This document shows positions 7,683 to 12,002 of a DNA stretch of 12,002 bases, one piece after another; position 1 is the stretch's first letter; every line of letters starts with the position of its first letter. Both the position numbers and the translations under genes were made by a program. Below the pieces are notes generated by a model. It did not search any database. It had not been told where the DNA came from and saw only the letters and a program-made list of their open reading frames with translations. The DNA is from Nitrosomonas sp. (GTDB lineage Bacteria; Pseudomonadota; Gammaproteobacteria; Burkholderiales; Nitrosomonadaceae), in assembly GCA_029881855.1 (NCBI GenBank), contig JAOULU010000020.1, forward strand, positions 1 through 12,002. The letters are read 5' to 3'.

Positions 7683-7760
7683 ACTAGCCTGGCGAGTGTG
7701 GCGAATTTAAGCTATATGTTAAGGTTGTATTTTAGATTTTATTAGCCACCGAAATTGCAG

Positions 7761-7776
7761 TACTAATTAATTAGTA
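7761..7776. repeat. Perfect 16-base palindrome upstream of amoC
   Basis: TACTAATTAATTAGTA is identical to its reverse complement over all 16 bases. It lies 98 bases before the amoC start. Such a site could bind a dimeric regulator, but AT-rich DNA makes palindromes more likely by chance. Confidence 0.5.
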
Positions 7777-7788
7777 TTAGAAGTACCT

Positions 7789-7819
7789 GAAGTATAAGAA
7801 ATATAAAAGGAAGTATAAG
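7789..7819 (+). repeat. Two direct copies of GAAGTATAAG in the amoC leader
   Basis: GAAGTATAAG occurs at 7789-7798 and again at 7810-7819, 21 bases apart start to start, which is two turns of B-DNA. Shorter GAAGTA or TAAGTA echoes occur at 7780 and 7819. The spacing places both copies on the same face of the helix, as for a cooperative binding protein. It could equally be low-complexity leader sequence. Confidence 0.4.
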
Positions 7820-7831
7820 TAAGTATTTTAG

Positions 7832-8683
<852 letters not shown>

Positions 8684-8694
8684 TCTGAGCTATA

Positions 8695-8729
8695 TTCCTC
8701 ACTTTGGCTCATTGAGTCGAAGTGAGGAA
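8695..8729 (+). other. Long stem-loop in the amoC-amoA spacer
   Basis: Arms 8695-8710 and 8714-8729 pair over 16 positions, 14 Watson-Crick and 2 G-U, around a 3-base ATT loop. The outer ten pairs (TTCCTCACTT with AAGTGAGGAA) are perfect. It starts 12 bases after the amoC stop. No T-tract follows (GAGAAG comes next), so it is not a standard intrinsic terminator. In Nitrosomonas an abundant amoC-only transcript has been reported alongside the full amoCAB message. A stem here could protect the amoC 3' end after processing, or cause partial termination. The stem is seen directly; the role is inference. Confidence 0.75.
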
Positions 8730-8744
8730 GAGAAGAAGCTAGCA

Positions 8745-8766
8745 TACTGCTGAAGGATAGGCAGTA
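8745..8766 (+). other. Small second hairpin in the amoC-amoA spacer
   Basis: TACTGC (8745-8750) and GCAGTA (8761-8766) form a perfect 6-bp stem with a 10-base loop, 15 bases after the larger stem-loop. It may be part of one folded spacer structure. Short enough to be chance. Confidence 0.3.
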
Positions 8767-8857
8767 GTGCGGCACAAAGAAAACGGCAATAAGATAGTAA
8801 AGGAATCGTCATGTTTTTAAATTTAATATCACACGAAACAAACGAAGGGAGAGTCTA

Positions 8858-9682
8858 GTGAGCAGAACAGACGAAATTATAGCAGCGGCAAAGATGCCGC
8901 CAGAAGCAGTCAGGATGTCTAGATACATTGATGCGGTTTATTTTCCAATTCTATGTATTTTATTGGTAGGAACCTTCCACATGCATTTTATGCTACTGGC
9001 AGGTGACTGGGATTTTTGGCTTGACTGGAAAGACCGTCAATGGTGGCCGGTTGTAACCCCGATTGTAGGTGTTATGTATTGTTCAGCCCTGATGTATTAT
9101 TTATGGGTTAACTACCGCTTACCATTTGGTGCGACCTTATGTATTGTTTGCCTATTAATAGGTGAATGGTTAACCCGTTATTGGGGTTTTTACTGGTGGT
9201 CACACTACCCGATCAACTTTGTATTACCATCGACCATGATACCTGGTGCGCTGATGCTTGATACGATATTGTTATTAACCCGCAACTGGTTGATCACAGC
9301 ATTGTTAGGTGGCGGCTTCTGGGGATTATTTTTCTACCCGGGCAACTGGCCAATTTTTGGTCCAACCCACTTGCCACTCGTAGTTGAAGGCGTATTACTT
9401 TCAGTAGCGGATTACACTGGTTTCTTGTATGTACGTACAGGAACACCTGAGTATGTGCGTTTAATTGAGCAAGGATCATTACGTACCTTTGGTGGTCACA
9501 CCACAGTTATTGCGGCATTCTTCTCAGCCTTTGTATCCATGCTGATGTTCTGTGTATGGTGGTACTTTGGTCGCCTCTATTGCACCGCGTTTTACTATGT
9601 TAAGGGTGAGAGAGGTCGCATATCAATTAAACATGATGTGACAGCATTTGGTGAAAAAGGCTTTGCACAGGGGATTAAATAA
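8858..9682 (+). CDS. amoA: Ammonia monooxygenase subunit A
   Basis: Integral membrane subunit of ammonia monooxygenase, widely used as the marker gene of ammonia oxidisers. The 274-residue product is hydrophobic nearly throughout. It contains the blocks that identify betaproteobacterial Amo[75 protein letters not shown], and RTGTPEYVR followed by [19 protein letters not shown]. The start is GTG at 8858 with AAGGGAGAG (8845-8853) just upstream. The N-terminus MSRTDEI appears shorter by about two residues than the N. europaea form as I remember it. The stop TAA overlaps the amoB ATG by one base. Certain identification. Confidence 0.98.
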   Translation: MSRTDEIIAAAKMPPEAVRMSRYIDAVYFPILCILLVGTFHMHFMLLAGDWDFWLDWKDRQWWPVVTPIVGVMYCSALMYYLWVNYRLPFGATLCIVCLLIGEWLTRYWGFYWWSHYPINFVLPSTMIPGALMLDTILLLTRNWLITALLGGGFWGLFFYPGNWPIFGPTHLPLVVEGVLLSVADYTGFLYVRTGTPEYVRLIEQGSLRTFGGHTTVIAAFFSAFVSMLMFCVWWYFGRLYCTAFYYVKGERGRISIKHDVTAFGEKGFAQGIK

Positions 9683-10944
9683 TGAATATAAAAAGCATTT
9701 TTAAACTGGGCGTATTAGGCCTGTATGGTGCTGCAATTGGTGCGGCTTCACTGGCGGTAACGTTGGTAGTTGACGTAGCACCGGCTGCGGCACACGGTGA
9801 GCGTTCACAGGAGCCATTCCTGCGTATGCGTAGTATTCAATGGTATGACATGAAGTGGCAGCCAAAGACCACCAAGGTTAATGATCTTGCTAGCATGACG
9901 GGTAAGTTTCACTTGGCGGAAGATTGGCCACGTGCGGTTGGAAAGCCAGAGCGTGCCTTCTTTAACGTAGGTAGCCCAAGTCCGGTGTTTGTACGTTTAA
10001 GCACCAAATTGAACGGTGAGCCAACTTTCATTTCTGGCCCATTGGTAATTGGTCGTGACTATGAGTTTGAAGTCATACTGAAAGCACGTATTCCAGGACG
10101 TCACCACATGCATGCTATGGTGAACGTTAAAGATGCGGGTCCTATTGCAGGTCCAGCTTCTTGGATGAACATTACGGGTAGCTGGGATGATTTCACCAAC
10201 CCAATCACAACATTGACTGGTGAGACCATTGACTCAGAGACCTTTAACTTTGCTAATGGTTTATTCTGGCACGCATTATGGACAGGTCTGGGTGTATTCT
10301 GGATTGGTTACTTTGTAGCCCGTCCGATGTTCTTGCCACGTAGTCGTGTACTGTTAGCACATGGTGACGAATTACTGTTAGACCCAATGGACAGAAAAGT
10401 TGGATTGGGTGTTGCGATACTGACCTGTGCGATTGTATGGGGTGGATATCGTTATACAGAATCAGTACATCCGTATACAGTGCCGATCCAAGCTGGTGAA
10501 TCAAAAGTAGCGCCACTTCCAATTGCACCGAATCCAGTTGCAATTAAAGTGACCCATGCTAACTATGACGTACCAGGCCGTGCATTACGTATTACCATGG
10601 ACATTACTAACAATGGTGATACAGCGGTAAACATTGGTGAGTTCACGACAGCAGGTGTACGCTTTGTTAACAGATTGGGACAGCAGCATCTTGATCCTGA
10701 TTATCCGAGAGAACTGGTTGCGACTGGTTTGACATTGGATGATGACTCAGGGATTCAGCCTGGTGAGACCCGTGAAGTTAACTTAGAAGCTAAAGACGCG
10801 TTATGGGAAGTACAGCGTTTGATGGCGTTGTTGGGTGATCCAGAGAGCCGCTTTGGTGGTCTCTTGATGACATGGGACGAAGAAGGAACTCGTCACATCA
10901 ACAGTATTGCCGGCGCAGTTATCCCGGTATTTACCAAGCTTTAA
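9682..10944 (+). CDS. amoB: Ammonia monooxygenase subunit B
   Basis: Largely periplasmic copper-binding subunit of ammonia monooxygenase; 420 residues. A signal peptide (about 1-37) ends in APAAA, and cleavage after A37 would leave H38 as the mature N-terminus. This matches the copper site of PmoB, completed by H142 and H144 in the GRHHMHAM motif. Layout: N-terminal cupredoxin domain (about 38-185), a membrane helix near 194-215, a second near 240-258, then a C-terminal cupredoxin domain ending [13 protein letters not shown]. The start codon shares its A with the amoA stop (TAATG), and AGGGGA (9669-9674) inside the amoA end serves as ribosome site. A strong terminator follows 18 bases after the stop. 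No amoE or amoD comes next. Confidence 0.98.
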   Translation: MNIKSIFKLGVLGLYGAAIGAASLAVTLVVDVAPAAAHGERSQEPFLRMRSIQWYDMKWQPKTTKVNDLASMTGKFHLAEDWPRAVGKPERAFFNVGSPSPVFVRLSTKLNGEPTFISGPLVIGRDYEFEVILKARIPGRHHMHAMVNVKDAGPIAGPASWMNITGSWDDFTNPITTLTGETIDSETFNFANGLFWHALWTGLGVFWIGYFVARPMFLPRSRVLLAHGDELLLDPMDRKVGLGVAILTCAIVWGGYRYTESVHPYTVPIQAGESKVAPLPIAPNPVAIKVTHANYDVPGRALRITMDITNNGDTAVNIGEFTTAGVRFVNRLGQQHLDPDYPRELVATGLTLDDDSGIQPGETREVNLEAKDALWEVQRLMALLGDPESRFGGLLMTWDEEGTRHINSIAGAVIPVFTKL

Positions 10945-10962
10945 GTTAGTTAGTATCACACC

Positions 10963-11007
10963 GCCGGTACACCACTGTCTTTTGACAGCCGGTGTGCCGG
11001 CTTTTTT
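10963..11007 (+). terminator. Strong intrinsic terminator of the amoCAB operon
   Basis: An outer stem pairs GCCGGTACACC with GGTGTGCCGGC (11 pairs including one wobble). An inner stem pairs CTGTC with GACAG around a TTTT loop. Six T residues (11002-11007) follow immediately. The stem is long and GC-rich against an AT-rich background, starting 18 bases after the amoB stop. This is a textbook factor-independent terminator. Confidence 0.93.
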
Positions 11008-11051
11008 GTGTCGAAACTTTTTGCAAAAATAAATACTAGAGATCATGCTTT

Positions 11052-11080
11052 TTGGCATATGGCTATTAACTTTGTATTGT
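11052..11080 (+). promoter_or_regulatory. Candidate sigma-70 promoter for the downstream hydrolase
   Basis: TTGGCA (11052-11057; 5 of 6 to the -35 consensus) and TATTGT (11075-11080; 4 of 6 to the -10) are separated by the ideal 17 bases. Transcription would start near 11087, leaving a leader of about 125 bases before the hydrolase ATG. It sits just after the amo terminator, which supports a need for an independent promoter. A small palindrome, TAACTTT-A-AAAGTTA (11089-11103), falls at the expected start of the transcript. Confidence 0.4.
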
Positions 11081-11212
11081 TTGCACGATAACTTTAAAAG
11101 TTAACTAAATGTTGCTATTTTAGGCTGTAATCTATAATTTCTGGTCGTTAAAACCATCACGGCTAGGCTGTTTCGAGTTACGTTATACGCTGCAACTGAA
11201 TCTATACAAAAT

Positions 11213-11893
11213 ATGTCAAATTCAGCAACCAATATATTACCTGTTATAGAACTTAATACTGGCTCTTCACCGACACATACTATTATTTGGCTACATGGTT
11301 TAGGTGCTGATGGTAATGATTTTGTTCCGATAGTAAACGAGTTGCAATTACCCACCAAAATTCAAGCAAAATTTATATTTCCACATGCACCAGAGCAGTC
11401 AATCAGTATAAATAATGGCTATATCATGAGGGCATGGTATGACATTTTCAGTCAAAGTATAGATGCGAATCATGATGAAGTAGGAATAAAAGCATCACAG
11501 AAAGCAATTAATGTGCTTATTGAGAATGAAATTCAGAAGGGCGTAGTTTCAGAGAACATAATTCTAGCGGGTTTTTCCCAAGGTGGGGCAATGGCATTAC
11601 AGGTTGGTCTTCGTCAATCGAATCCACTTGGAGGAATTATGGCGTTGTCTTGTTATTTGCCTCTAGCAAACACACTGACCACGGAATCAAGTTCTATTAA
11701 TACTACAGTACCTATCTTTATGGCGCACGGTGTCGATGATGCAGTTATACCATTGTCACAGGCTATTGCATCTAAGGATCTATTATTGAGGGAAGGTTAT
11801 TTAGTTGAGTGGCACGAATACGCGATGGCACATACTGTTAGCAGGAAAGAAATTAAGGATATTAGGGATTGGTTATTAAAAATACTAATCTAA
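11213..11893 (+). CDS. Carboxylesterase / phospholipase family alpha/beta hydrolase
   Basis: A 226-residue cytosolic serine hydrolase of the Abhydrolase_2 (carboxylesterase/lysophospholipase) family, normal length. Visible features in order: IIWLHGLGADGNDF (24-37; oxyanion loop), FPHAP (56-60), NGYIMRAWYDI (68-78), nucleophile S122 in GFSQGG, acid D176 in HGVDDAVIP, and base H207 in AMAHTVS. The catalytic triad is therefore complete. Members hydrolyse small esters; the natural substrate is unknown. No clear ribosome site precedes the ATG at 11213, but homology begins within a few residues of it. It is separated from amoB by the strong terminator, so it is not part of the amo operon. Its base composition is more AT-rich than that of the amo genes. 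Confidence 0.92.
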   Translation: MSNSATNILPVIELNTGSSPTHTIIWLHGLGADGNDFVPIVNELQLPTKIQAKFIFPHAPEQSISINNGYIMRAWYDIFSQSIDANHDEVGIKASQKAINVLIENEIQKGVVSENIILAGFSQGGAMALQVGLRQSNPLGGIMALSCYLPLANTLTTESSSINTTVPIFMAHGVDDAVIPLSQAIASKDLLLREGYLVEWHEYAMAHTVSRKEIKDIRDWLLKILI

Positions 11894-12002
11894 TAAATGT
11901 AATGGTGGAATTAATGAGCTATGACGAGAATTAGTGCGTTATATAGTGATTTCATAGGTGTGTAGGGAAGGGACTGTAATCGGGTTAGTTAAAATAGAAA
12001 TG

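Noticed and set aside
8695-8729. The amoC-amoA stem-loop as an ordinary intrinsic terminator
   Set aside because: No T-tract follows the stem, and amoA has no clear promoter of its own in the remaining spacer.
10253-10543. A 96-codon minus-strand open frame inside amoB
   Set aside because: amoB is unambiguous here, including its membrane segments; the antisense frame has no recognisable content.
11894-12002. Short open frames in the last 109 bases
   Set aside because: The frames at ATG 11914 (AGCTATGACGAG) and ATG 11921 run only a few codons to a stop and have no support; the segment appears to be intergenic.

Overview
The window comes from a betaproteobacterial ammonia oxidiser, most likely of the Nitrosomonas type. 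The decisive evidence is a complete amoC-amoA-amoB operon (about 7874-10944). Its products read as close relatives of the Nitrosomonas/Nitrosospira ammonia monooxygenase subunits, and all the copper ligands known from the homologous particulate methane monooxygenase can be located. The 1-base overlap of amoA and amoB also fits Nitrosomonas rather than Nitrosospira, but that point is from memory. Everything outside the amo operon is housekeeping. I see no mobile element, CRISPR array, tRNA or rRNA.

Layout. Bases 11-2463 hold a minus-strand cluster, rsmE-argA-yggX (16S rRNA methylation, first step of arginine synthesis, Fe(II)/oxidative-stress protein), probably co-transcribed in that order. 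A divergent gap of about 180 bases follows. Then, on the plus strand, come a PRX-like thioredoxin-fold gene overlapping an inositol-monophosphatase-family gene (2641-3986), trkA-trkH for potassium uptake (4040-6955), and a stand-alone PilG-like receiver protein (7096-7500). A gene-free 373-base stretch (7501-7873) is the leader and regulatory region of amoC; it contains several inverted and direct repeats. amoC and amoA are separated by 174 bases that hold a long stem-loop without a T-tract. amoA and amoB overlap by one base. A very strong intrinsic terminator (10963-11007) closes the operon. A carboxylesterase/phospholipase-type alpha/beta hydrolase with its own candidate promoter follows (11213-11893). 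The last 109 bases show no gene.

How the genes work together. AmoC, AmoA and AmoB form the membrane-bound copper enzyme that oxidises ammonia to hydroxylamine, the energy-yielding first step for this cell. TrkA (cytosolic NAD-binding regulator) and TrkH (membrane channel subunit) form one potassium transporter. The other genes have no evident functional tie to ammonia oxidation beyond position. The amo genes are well known; the less explained parts are the amoC leader, the amoC-amoA stem-loop, the orphan receiver gene just upstream, and the absence of amoE/amoD after amoB.
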